NCBI GenBank assembly: GCA_964552395.1
Contig: CAZKGM010000004.1
Span: forward strand, 110,092 to 174,091
DNA from: JAJDNH01 sp964552395
Lineage (GTDB): Bacteria > Acidobacteriota > Thermoanaerobaculia > Thermoanaerobaculales > Sulfomarinibacteraceae
Reading direction: 5' to 3'
Length of the DNA stretch: 64,000 nt
Below the pieces are notes generated by a model. That model was not told the origin of the DNA. It was given only the letters and a program-made list of their open reading frames with translations, and made no database searches. A program made the position numbers and the translations under genes. How positions within the stretch are numbered: the stretch's first letter is position 1; each line of letters begins with the position of its first letter. Below, piece by piece: positions 34,794 to 42,363 of this stretch.

Positions 34794-35318
34794 CTACTGG
34801 GAAGGCTCGACGATGACGACCGACTCCTGGCGATCGAGGATGCGGACGAGCGCTCCTTCGCTGATTGGGCTGTCGAGGGTGGTGCGTGCCGCGAGCTTGA
34901 CCATGCAGCCCGCGACATTGACTTCCACCTGTCCGAAGCCGTGGGCGGGAATCGTCCTCACGACTCGAGCATCCGCACCCTGGCAGCGCAGGCCGCTCGC
35001 CGGGTCACAGGTCCGACAGAGCCACAGGCGGAGAACGAGGGCGCCGACACAGCCGACGGCGCCGCCGATCAGGACCTCGCGACGAGGTCCCATGCTCGTC
35101 ATCCCTTGAAGGACGAGCGTCACCAACCCGAAAACGGTCAGGAAGGAGGTGATGAGGTCGGTGCGAGGCGTGTGAAGATCCGCCCAGTGCTCGGGAGACG
35201 GGACGGTGACGTTCCTGGCCAGCTCGGATGGATGGAGGAGCCTCCGCGCGAGACCGCTGACGAGGGCCAGCGTGAAGCCGAGTAGAAAGATCATGAGGTA
35301 GAGGAAGCTCCACGTCAC
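34794..35318 (-). CDS. NfeD-like integral membrane protein with OB-fold domain
   Basis: About 174 residues: two or three N-terminal transmembrane helices (FLYLMIFLLGFTLALVSG; a second around SFLTVFGLVTLVLQGM; a third around VLIGGAVGCVGALVLRL), then a C-terminal beta-rich domain (~110-170, GADARVVRTIPAHGFGQV to VRILDRQESVVIVEP) that resembles the OB-fold tail of NfeD/YuaF proteins, which act with flotillins. The ORF can begin at ATG 35333, 8 nt inside the previous gene, but TATAAT at 35330-35325 ends 6 nt before the GTG at 35318, making that a likely leaderless start. No flotillin gene is nearby. Assignment is moderate. Confidence 0.6.
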   Translation of the reverse strand: MTWSFLYLMIFLLGFTLALVSGLARRLLHPSELARNVTVPSPEHWADLHTPRTDLITSFLTVFGLVTLVLQGMTSMGPRREVLIGGAVGCVGALVLRLWLCRTCDPASGLRCQGADARVVRTIPAHGFGQVEVNVAGCMVKLAARTTLDSPISEGALVRILDRQESVVIVEPSQ

Positions 35319-35325
35319 CAGAGCA

Positions 35326-36276
35326 TTATACATCCCTGAGTTGTCTGACCATCGAGATACCTCGGTCCTCGGGCAGGAAGGCCGTCAGGTCGGGCGGCAG
35401 GGGCGCCTCGATATCTGTCAAGCGTGCCGAGCGAGGGTGGGGAAGGGAGAGGCGGAAGGCGTGGAGCAGTGCTCGTGGAGCGTTCGTGCGGCTTGCGCCG
35501 TAGAGGCGGTCACCGGCGACCGGATGTCCGATATGGGAGAGGTGGACCCGGACCTGATGGGTGCGGCCGCTGCCGAGGATGCACGCGACGAGGCTGGTGC
35601 CAGGGGCCCCATCGCCGAGAACGCGGATCTCGGTGTGCGCCGGCCGGCCGTCTGACGCCACGCCAAACCTCCAGACGTGGCCGCGATCGCGGGCAATGGG
35701 AGCCTCTACGACCTTGGATTGGAACTCTGGCCGGCCCTCGACCAGGGCGAGGTAGATGCGGGCGGCGCGGCCCTCTCGCCAGGACCTCGCCAGAGCCGGG
35801 AGGGCGGCCGGACGGCGGGCGAACAGCATGACGCCGCTGGTCTCCCGATCGAGACGATGGACCACTCGGACGAAGGGGCGCTTCCCCTGCCGGATCGCGA
35901 GGTGGAGGGTCAGCAGCTCGTCGAGAGCGAGCTCGCCCGGGGCACGATGCTCAGCCCGTTGAGAGAGGACCCCCGCGGGCTTGTCCACGGCGCAGATCCA
36001 GTCATCCTCGAGCACGACCCTGATGGGTAGAGCCGCGGGCTCGCCAGGCACCCCCAGCTCCTCAGCCGGCCGCCGCACGTCGATGATATCGCCCATGTCT
36101 ACGGTTCTGGAGAGGATCCTCACCACCGCCTGGTTGAGAAGAACAGCGCCCTCCTCAACCAGGCGCCGGGCAGACCGTCGCGACAGTCCGGTCGCGGCGG
36201 CCAGGAAACTGTCCAACCTGCTGCCGGAGGCGGTCGGGAAGACGACGAGCCGGGTCAGCGCACGGGTGTTGGTCAC
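35326..36276 (-). CDS. RluA/RluD-family RNA pseudouridine synthase
   Basis: A 316-residue pseudouridine synthase: an S4 RNA-binding domain (~15-75, LDSFLAAATGLSRRSARRLVEEGAVLLN) then a catalytic domain (~85-300) with the catalytic Asp in HRLDRETSGVML (~142), and GRTHQVRVHLSHIGHPVAGDRLYG. It modifies U to pseudouridine in rRNA or tRNA; the exact target cannot be told. The GTG start overlaps the kinase stop as GTGA. Confidence 0.92.
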   Translation of the reverse strand: MTNTRALTRLVVFPTASGSRLDSFLAAATGLSRRSARRLVEEGAVLLNQAVVRILSRTVDMGDIIDVRRPAEELGVPGEPAALPIRVVLEDDWICAVDKPAGVLSQRAEHRAPGELALDELLTLHLAIRQGKRPFVRVVHRLDRETSGVMLFARRPAALPALARSWREGRAARIYLALVEGRPEFQSKVVEAPIARDRGHVWRFGVASDGRPAHTEIRVLGDGAPGTSLVACILGSGRTHQVRVHLSHIGHPVAGDRLYGASRTNAPRALLHAFRLSLPHPRSARLTDIEAPLPPDLTAFLPEDRGISMVRQLRDV

Positions 36277-36926
36277 GGACCAACTGGGCTGAGACGGAGC
36301 GTCACCTGGGTGCCCTCCCCGGGCGCTGAGGTTACCGCTAGCGTAGCTCCGGCGGCGTTGGCGAACTTGGCGGCAACCGCGAGGCCGAGGCCCGCACGCC
36401 CCTTGTACTGGGGGAAGAACGGCAGGAAGAGCTTCTCCTGAAGCTCTTCAGCAATCCCCTCTCCGTCGTCGGATATGACGATCTCGAGGCAGTCCGGCAG
36501 GACCGCCGCACGAACGCGTACGACGTGTGGAGGCGGCGTGTGCTGGGCAGCGTTCTCGATCACGCGCTCGAGAATTATGCGGATTGCGTCGGGGTCCGCG
36601 AACGCCTGGGTGTGGTCCTGTTCCAGCACCACATCGACCTCTGCCGTCTCCCCGCGGTCGCCGTAGGCGAAGGTCTCGACAATCGTGCGGAGCACGGGCT
36701 CGAGGTCAATGAGGCGAGGTTCCAGCTCGGTGGGCCGCCCGTAGAGCAGCATCTCCTCGATGGTCCTCTCAAGACGTTTGAGGTGGTGGTACACGGTTTG
36801 CGCAGTGGGCTCGGGTGTACGTGCCGTCAGCAGCTCTGCCTGCAGGAGTGCCGCAAAGATCGGGTTGCGCAGGGCGTGGGCGACCGCATTGATCAGCCAC
36901 TCCTGGTCGACCAGGGTCTCTTCCAT
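36273..36926 (-). CDS. Compact soluble histidine kinase without sensor domain
   Basis: A 217-residue protein that is nearly all transmitter: HisKA-like helix with AVAHALRNPIFAALLQAE (His ~17) and HATPase with RVIENAAQHTPP, SDDGEGIAEEL and GRAGLGLAVAAKF. The ATG at 36926 follows GAGGAGG by 6 nt. It has no input domain, so the signal must come from a partner; the Ycf46-like AAA ATPase gene ends 50 nt upstream. It overlaps the pseudouridine synthase start by 4 nt. It could phosphorylate a distant receiver or act as an ATP-binding regulator. Confidence 0.82.
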   Translation of the reverse strand: MEETLVDQEWLINAVAHALRNPIFAALLQAELLTARTPEPTAQTVYHHLKRLERTIEEMLLYGRPTELEPRLIDLEPVLRTIVETFAYGDRGETAEVDVVLEQDHTQAFADPDAIRIILERVIENAAQHTPPPHVVRVRAAVLPDCLEIVISDDGEGIAEELQEKLFLPFFPQYKGRAGLGLAVAAKFANAAGATLAVTSAPGEGTQVTLRLSPVGP

Positions 36927-36976
36927 TACCGGCCTCCTCGGTATGCCGCCGCTAGCGATCGTCTTGACGGGGGCCT

Positions 36977-38449
36977 CTACATGTCCGGCCGAACCGGCGT
37001 CGTTGCCGGCAGAGCCCGCGTACGGGCCCAGGAGCGGATCGACTTGAGCTGCTCCTCCATCGTCCGCGAAAGCGGGATGATCTTGCCGAAGGTGCGCAGG
37101 ACGTCGTTCTGCGTCACCTCTCCTCCCTGGGCGTGCGCGCTGATACGGGCCGAAATCACGGCCTGCTCGATCTCTGCGCCGTTCCATCCCCGGGTTGCCG
37201 ACGCCAGCAGGATCAGGTCGAACTTCCCCGGGTTGATTCCCTGGTGCCGCATGTGGATGGTAAGGATCTCCTTGCGCTCCTCATCGTTCGGCAGATCGAC
37301 GAAGAAGACCTGGTCGAAGCGGCCCTTGCGGATGATCTCTGCCGGCAGCAGCTGGATGCGGTTGGCAGTTGCCGCGACGAACACCTCGGCCTTGTGCTCT
37401 TGCATCCAGGTCAGGAAGGTGGAGAAGATCCGCGTCAACGGTCCGCTTTCTCCCTCGTGATAGCCGGCGACTCCCATCTCGACCTCATCGATCCACAGGA
37501 CCGCCGGCGCGACGGATTCGATTGCCTGCAGGGCGCGGTGGAATACCCACTCGGGAGATCCATGGATACCGGAGAAGACCAGGTTCATGTCGAGGCGGAA
37601 GAGCGGCATCCTCCACTCCTCAGCGATGACCTTCACGGCAAGGCTCTTGCCGCACCCCGACATTCCCATGAGAAGGACGCCCCTGGGAATCGGCAGGCCC
37701 TGCCTGCGCGCGTCGGCAGTGAAGAGGCTTGAACGCTCACCAACCCAGGTCTTGAGCTGATCCAGACCGCCCATGTCTCCCAGCCCGGCCTGAGGCGGCA
37801 CGAACTCGAGGATGCCCTCCTTGCGAGTCACCTGCTCCTTCTCGGCAAGCACGTCGTCGAAGAACCGGTCGTCGAGCTCCGGGTCACGTGACAGCAGCCG
37901 GCGGAGCAGGTGATCGGCCTCGGTCAGGCTCATACCCTTGAGCGCCGTCAGGAGGCGGTCCATCACGTCAGCCGGAGCCTTCCGGGCCTTGAGGTGGCCT
38001 TCCGCAAGAGAGCGCAACTCGGCGTCATCCGGGAACATGGAGACCACCATGTACGACAGCGGACGCAGGCCGATCGGAATCTGGCCGTCCGTGGTGAGCA
38101 GGAACAAGAAGCGGCCCCTGTCGAGAATCTGGAGAGCAGTGTCGCGGAGGCGGCGGAGTACCCGACGGTCCGAGAGTATGTCGCCCATGTCCTTGAGGAC
38201 GTACAGCCCTTTCGGTCCTTCTGTACCAATCCACCTCAACGCCTCGAGCGGGTCCGTCAAGCCGTTGTTGACGCCACCGGTGAACCCGTCCACGCAGTTC
38301 CAGATCAGGACCGGAAGAGGCTCGGGTCGGGCGCCGTCCCCGAACCTCTTCAGCAGCCGCTCGAGCCGCTCCTCTTCCGCCGAAACGAGGAACGTGATCG
38401 GGTAGGCGGAGGCAAGCGCGGTTTGGATCTGCTCGAGTGTCGTCTGCAT
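36977..38449 (-). CDS. Ycf46-like AAA ATPase
   Basis: A 490-residue AAA protein of the type annotated in plastids and cyanobacteria as Ycf46. The N-terminal half (~1-215) begins MQTTLEQIQTALASAYP and has a degenerate P-loop-like fold without a Walker motif; the C-terminal AAA module has Walker A GMSGCGKSLAVK (~285), Walker B VLWIDEVEMG (~345), and sensor/arginine region RKGRFDQVFFVDLP (~410), followed by a lid. In cyanobacteria the family is linked to CO2 utilisation, but its role here is unknown. TACAAT lies 8 nt before the ATG, consistent with a leaderless start; no ribosome site is seen. Confidence 0.8.
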   Translation of the reverse strand: MQTTLEQIQTALASAYPITFLVSAEEERLERLLKRFGDGARPEPLPVLIWNCVDGFTGGVNNGLTDPLEALRWIGTEGPKGLYVLKDMGDILSDRRVLRRLRDTALQILDRGRFLFLLTTDGQIPIGLRPLSYMVVSMFPDDAELRSLAEGHLKARKAPADVMDRLLTALKGMSLTEADHLLRRLLSRDPELDDRFFDDVLAEKEQVTRKEGILEFVPPQAGLGDMGGLDQLKTWVGERSSLFTADARRQGLPIPRGVLLMGMSGCGKSLAVKVIAEEWRMPLFRLDMNLVFSGIHGSPEWVFHRALQAIESVAPAVLWIDEVEMGVAGYHEGESGPLTRIFSTFLTWMQEHKAEVFVAATANRIQLLPAEIIRKGRFDQVFFVDLPNDEERKEILTIHMRHQGINPGKFDLILLASATRGWNGAEIEQAVISARISAHAQGGEVTQNDVLRTFGKIIPLSRTMEEQLKSIRSWARTRALPATTPVRPDM

Positions 38450-38457
38450 GCGACTCA

Positions 38458-38502
38458 ATTGTACCCGAACGAAAGGTCCAGCCGAATTTCGAGCTGTATA
38501 AT
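38458..38502. promoter_or_regulatory. Divergent leaderless-type promoters for the AAA ATPase and DedA-like genes
   Basis: On the minus strand TACAAT occupies 38463-38458, 8 nt from the ATPase ATG. On the plus strand TATAAT occupies 38497-38502, 6 nt from the DedA-like GTG. Both predict transcription starting within a base or two of the start codon. Neither has a clear -35. Confidence 0.5.
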
Positions 38503-38508
38503 TGCCTC

Positions 38509-39222
38509 GTGGAACATCAGCTACAGGAGGCCATTCTCTGGCTTCAGCCGAATGCCGTTTGGCTCGCACTCGTGATGCCGATGTTGATCCGCCTGGTTGG
38601 CCACTGGCTGCCCGAAGAGATCTTCATGATGGCACTCGGAGTCCTGGCCGCTCGTTCCGGGTCGCCCGCTGCGGCGGCCCAGCTGTTGGCTGCGGCATGG
38701 CTCGGGCACCTGTTGACGGACCAGGCCGTTTTCCTGGCAGGACGGTGGCTGCGTCCACGTCTCGACAGATGGCCGCATCTGTCGCGCCGGCTCGAGGTCG
38801 TCACCGGTCGTCTCGACTCCTCCCCCCGGGCCCTCCTTCTGCTCGTGCCGGCAAGGGTCCTGCCGCTGGGCCGGGCCGCGTGGCTGGCCGGCGCCGGGAT
38901 CGTGGGAGTCGGCTGGGGGCGGTTCCTCGTGGTGGACATGATAGCTCTCGTTGCCCACGTGGCGACCTGGTGTGGGCTAGGGTGGTGGATGGCCTCGGAC
39001 CTCGGCCGGCTCGCGGCATCGGTGCGGAACGGGAGTACCCTCCTGGTGTGGGCGGCTGTGGCCGTGGTCGCGGCAGTCTCGGCAGTTGCAGTCTGGAGGC
39101 GGCGAGACCGGTGGAGCCCGTCCGTGGCGCGCGTCACAGCGGCCGCGGTGCAATGTCTGCGCGTTTCTCGTCTGTCACACCAGTCGACGGATTGTAGACC
39201 GCCGGGCCGCCAAGTACGTTAG
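38509..39222 (+). CDS. DedA/SNARE-associated (VTT) family membrane protein
   Basis: A 237-residue polytopic protein with DedA features: an N-terminal re-entrant-like hydrophobic segment (VWLALVMPMLIRLVGHWLPEE), Gly/Ala-rich helix followed by GRWLRPRLDRW, the RVLPLGRAAWLAGAG segment that corresponds to the conserved R..P..R...aG motif, and further helices. DedA proteins scramble or flip phospholipids and undecaprenyl phosphate. The GTG at 38509 starts 6 nt after TATAAT. The last 30 residues are cationic and may be non-conserved. It converges on oppF with a 4-nt overlap. Confidence 0.75.
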   Translation: MEHQLQEAILWLQPNAVWLALVMPMLIRLVGHWLPEEIFMMALGVLAARSGSPAAAAQLLAAAWLGHLLTDQAVFLAGRWLRPRLDRWPHLSRRLEVVTGRLDSSPRALLLLVPARVLPLGRAAWLAGAGIVGVGWGRFLVVDMIALVAHVATWCGLGWWMASDLGRLAASVRNGSTLLVWAAVAVVAAVSAVAVWRRRDRWSPSVARVTAAAVQCLRVSRLSHQSTDCRPPGRQVR

Positions 39223-40172
39223 CCCGGATGCCAGCAGGCAACTCGGTGGTCAAGCGCCGAGTTCACCAGGTCCGGCTCTCGACGACAGACATCGCTGGCC
39301 AGCGGACAGCGCGGGAGAAACCTGCAAACGCCGGGAGGCCAGACCCCAGTCTGTGGTCCGGTGGCGACTCGTGGAGGACGAGCGTTGGGGTCAGCGACCG
39401 GCTCCGCAGCCAGAAGCTCGGCCGTGAATGGATGCAGTGGGGAGCCGAGCACCTGCTCGACAGGCCCCTCTTCCACGACTCGACCCGCATACATGACACT
39501 CACGGTGTCGCACAGCGAGCGGACCACCGCGAGGTCGTGGGCTACGATGAGCAGCGTGAGGTTCCGTTCGGCTCGCAGACGCAGCAGGAGCTCGATCAGC
39601 CGCACCTGAGCCGGGAGGTCGAGGGCCGACAGCGGCTCGTCCATGACCACCAGGTCGGGGCGGGTGGCGAGCGCGCGGGCGATGGCGATGCGCTGGCGCT
39701 CACCGCCCGAGAAAGCGTCAGGGCGTCGAGCCGCCGCGGTGGCCGGCAAGCCGACGGTTGCCAGAAGCTGCAGCACCGTCTCTCGCCGCCCGTCGCCGTG
39801 TGAGATCCCATGAGCGGCGAGCGGCTCGGCCACGATAGTGCCGACCTTGAGGTGTGGGTTCAGCGATGCGTAGGGGTCCTGGAACACCGCCTGGAACCGC
39901 CGCCGCAACGGTCGGAGGCGTGCCGCGGGGAGGACGCTGATCTCGATGCCGTCGAACCGGACGCTGCCTCGGTCCGGCCGCTCAAGAGCGAGCAGGAGCC
40001 GCACCAGCGTTGACTTTCCCGACCCGGACTCACCGACGAGACCGTGCGCCGTGCCGGTCTGCAGGCTCAATGAAACGCCGTCCACGGCGTGAGTGCTGGT
40101 CCGCCGGTCGCGGAGGCCGCGGGAGCCGTATGACTTCGAAAGACCCCGCGCTTCGAGCAACAGGCTGTTCAT
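39219..40172 (-). CDS. oppF: Oligopeptide ABC transporter ATPase, OppF-like
   Basis: A 317-residue ATPase: Walker A GESGSGKSTL, Q-loop VFQDPYASLNP, signature FSGGERQRIAIARAL, Walker B LVVMDEPLSALD, switch VAHDLAVV. The C-terminal oligo_HPY extension carries CRFLPRCPLASDVC, whose cysteines may bind an Fe-S cluster as in other Opp/Dpp ATPases. The ATG overlaps the oppD stop (ATGA). It probably pairs with OppD to energise peptide or nickel import, though no permease gene is adjacent. Confidence 0.9.
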   Translation of the reverse strand: MNSLLLEARGLSKSYGSRGLRDRRTSTHAVDGVSLSLQTGTAHGLVGESGSGKSTLVRLLLALERPDRGSVRFDGIEISVLPAARLRPLRRRFQAVFQDPYASLNPHLKVGTIVAEPLAAHGISHGDGRRETVLQLLATVGLPATAAARRPDAFSGGERQRIAIARALATRPDLVVMDEPLSALDLPAQVRLIELLLRLRAERNLTLLIVAHDLAVVRSLCDTVSVMYAGRVVEEGPVEQVLGSPLHPFTAELLAAEPVADPNARPPRVATGPQTGVWPPGVCRFLPRCPLASDVCRREPDLVNSALDHRVACWHPG

Positions 40173-41173
40173 TGCTTGTCCTTGCTGACAACAACCGGGC
40201 ACCGTACGAGATGCTCCACTCTGACGGCCTCGAGAGATGGGTGGTATCGCCGGCAGGATGCCTGGACCAGCGGACAGCGGTCCGCGAAGCGGCAACCGTC
40301 GACCGCGAGCTCGGCTTGCGGGACGGCACGTGTGGGTCCCGTCCCACCGGCGGGACCCGGGATGCGGCCGGCGGTTCGAGGGACAGCAGCGAGCAGCTCC
40401 CTGGTATAGGGGTGGAGGGGGAGCGAAAGGAGGTCCGACGTTGGGGCCTGCTCAACAATCTCCCCGGCGTGCATGACCACGATTCGCTCGACCAGCGCCG
40501 CGACCACGGCAATGTCGTGGGTGATGAGGAGCAGGGCAAGCCCTTCTTCCTCGGACAGGCTCCGGATCAGGCCGAGGATTCTGGCCTGCGTGGTCAGGTC
40601 GAGAGCTGTGGTTGGCTCGTCCGCTATCAGCAGCCTGGGGTGCCCTGCCAGAGCGACGGCGAGCATGACGCGCTGCAGCTGACCGCCGGAAAGCTGGTGG
40701 GGGTAGGCACGGGCGACCTCGCGGGCCGGAACGAGGCCGACCCGTGCGAGAAGCTCGTCTCGCTCCTCGCGCGCCTGCCTGCGAGACGTAGCGCTGTGAG
40801 AGTGGATCATCTCGAGTAGCTGGAATCCCACGGAGAAGACCGGGTTGAGCGCGCCTGCGGGCTCCTGGAACACCAGCCCTACGGTCCCCCCGCGCAGGCG
40901 TTGCAGGTCCGTCCTCGAAGTGCTGGCCAGATCTTGGCCGCCGACCACGACGCGACCTCCGCTGACCAACAACGGAGCTGAGCAGATCCCCAGAGAGGCG
41001 AGCGCAGTGAGGGTCTTGCCGCACCCAGATTCTCCGACAAGAGCGACGCGCTCGCCGGCTGCGATGATCAGGGAGACGGCGTCGACCAGGGGCCGCACGC
41101 TCCCGTCGGGGCCTTGGGCCCCGATCTGCAGCTGGTGCAGCTCGAGGATAGGTACGCCGTCAGCTGTTGGCAT
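40169..41173 (-). CDS. oppD: Oligopeptide ABC transporter ATPase, OppD-like
   Basis: A 334-residue ATPase: Walker A GESGCGKTLTAL, Q-loop VFQEPAGALNP, signature LSGGQLQRVMLAVAL, Walker B LLIADEPTTALD, and an oligo_HPY tail with CRFADRCPLVQASC. The N-terminus (MPTADGVPILELHQL) overlaps the end of the upstream unknown gene by 14 nt. It forms a pair with OppF. Permeases and a dedicated binding protein are missing from this locus. Confidence 0.9.
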   Translation of the reverse strand: MPTADGVPILELHQLQIGAQGPDGSVRPLVDAVSLIIAAGERVALVGESGCGKTLTALASLGICSAPLLVSGGRVVVGGQDLASTSRTDLQRLRGGTVGLVFQEPAGALNPVFSVGFQLLEMIHSHSATSRRQAREERDELLARVGLVPAREVARAYPHQLSGGQLQRVMLAVALAGHPRLLIADEPTTALDLTTQARILGLIRSLSEEEGLALLLITHDIAVVAALVERIVVMHAGEIVEQAPTSDLLSLPLHPYTRELLAAVPRTAGRIPGPAGGTGPTRAVPQAELAVDGCRFADRCPLVQASCRRYHPSLEAVRVEHLVRCPVVVSKDKQ

Positions 41174-42296
41174 GACGGTAGAGGTCGATTTCGGTGACGC
41201 CCTCGTCCAGTGCCTCGAGCAGTGTGACCTCCTGAGGGGGGCGACCCCAGCAGTGGATGACGCGGTCGTTGAGGTCGAGCAGCTTGTTCCCGTTGTCCCG
41301 TTCGAGGACGATCCAGTGATTGCCGATGCCGATGAGGTCGCCGGGGAGGATGTCGCGACCCCAGCGCAGCGGTCGTCCGCGGAGCTCCAGCCGGCCGGGC
41401 AGAACGTCCAGCGTCCCCAGATGCCGCAGCGACCGTCGGTTCCACACCGGGCTGCCGGTCAGGGCAACGGCGGCAAACGTGGCCGACGACGCCATCACAC
41501 GCCCGGCCACCAGCTCGTGGACGGTGTGCCCGAGCGCATCGAGGGTCACGTCATCGGCAGGCTCGCCCTGGCCGGGTGAGAGGACAAAGCCAGGGAGGAA
41601 GAAGAGCTCACCGACCTCGCTGTGGAGACCCTTTGGCACCTCCATGGCTCGGCTGATCGTCGGCAGGCTCGGGTTCGGCAGTGCCTCAGGTCCGAGCGAG
41701 CTGACCGCCTGGAGAGGTACAAATCGATCGGACCGGGCGGAGATCTCGACCCGAGCCCGATAGCGGAGAGTCCCGGGTACAGGCTGCGGCGGTGCCGGCA
41801 GGCCGGCCAGGAAGTCGTCATTATGAGCTTCGAGGGTGCCGTCCACCAGCACGCCGCGGCCCAGCTCGGTGGCAAGGAAGGTGCGGTACTGCAGACGTTG
41901 CGATGCGTTCGACGCGGTCAGCTCGCCGCCGAGGTACGCGCACTCGATCGTCGACCAGAACACTCGCAGGACGCGGTCCCTGTCGGGCCACTGTGAGCTT
42001 TGCACATGGGGCGTCTCCCGTCCCGCCAAGACCAGCTTCTCGCATGGACAGAGCCAGTACTGACCGCGGCCCCGCTGCTCAACAAGCAATGCGGTTGCCA
42101 GACGGAAGCTCTCTCCGGGCGCCAGCTTCCGCCGACCGTCACGGAACACCGGATCATTGGCCGAGGCGCTCACCACGCGCACCTCGCGCAGGACCGGACG
42201 TCCCTGCTCTTGGTAATGCCACAGCAGGGCGATGACGACGACGGCGGCCACGATCGCCGAGCCGACCCAAACCAGGAGCCTGGTGTCTCGTTCCAT
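41160..42296 (-). CDS. Membrane-anchored extracytoplasmic protein of unknown function
   Basis: A 378-residue protein with one N-terminal transmembrane helix (LLVWVGSAIVAAVVVIALLW, ~6-25) and a large external part. A CPC pair occurs in YWLCPCEKLV (~84). A beta-rich C-terminal third (GDLIGIGNHWIVLERDNG, DRVIHCWG) might be an enzyme or binding domain, but I recognise no family. The ATG at 42296 lies 6 nt after TACAAT, another leaderless-type start. It overlaps oppD, taking the place where permease genes would be expected. Confidence 0.7.
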   Translation of the reverse strand: MERDTRLLVWVGSAIVAAVVVIALLWHYQEQGRPVLREVRVVSASANDPVFRDGRRKLAPGESFRLATALLVEQRGRGQYWLCPCEKLVLAGRETPHVQSSQWPDRDRVLRVFWSTIECAYLGGELTASNASQRLQYRTFLATELGRGVLVDGTLEAHNDDFLAGLPAPPQPVPGTLRYRARVEISARSDRFVPLQAVSSLGPEALPNPSLPTISRAMEVPKGLHSEVGELFFLPGFVLSPGQGEPADDVTLDALGHTVHELVAGRVMASSATFAAVALTGSPVWNRRSLRHLGTLDVLPGRLELRGRPLRWGRDILPGDLIGIGNHWIVLERDNGNKLLDLNDRVIHCWGRPPQEVTLLEALDEGVTEIDLYRHANS

Positions 42297-42302
42297 GCGC
42301 AC

Positions 42303-42357
42303 ATTGTAGCGACCTCGGGCCTCCGGGTGGACACCGGCCGCATGCGGCCAGTACATT
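42303..42357. promoter_or_regulatory. Divergent promoter region with 14-bp perfect palindrome
   Basis: The minus-strand -10 TACAAT (42308-42303) and the plus-strand -10 TACATT (42352-42357) each lie 6 nt from their start codons. Between them, GGCCGCATGCGGCC (42336-42349) is a perfect 14-bp palindrome ending 2 nt before the rtcB -10, placed where a repressor would block it. Confidence 0.5.
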
Positions 42358-42363
42358 CCCGGT

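Noticed and set aside
20395..41173. The binding protein at 20.4 kb and OppD/OppF at 39-41 kb as one transporter
   Set aside because: They are 18 kb apart on opposite strands, and the binding-protein gene is coupled to a kinase. A functional link is possible but not supported by position.
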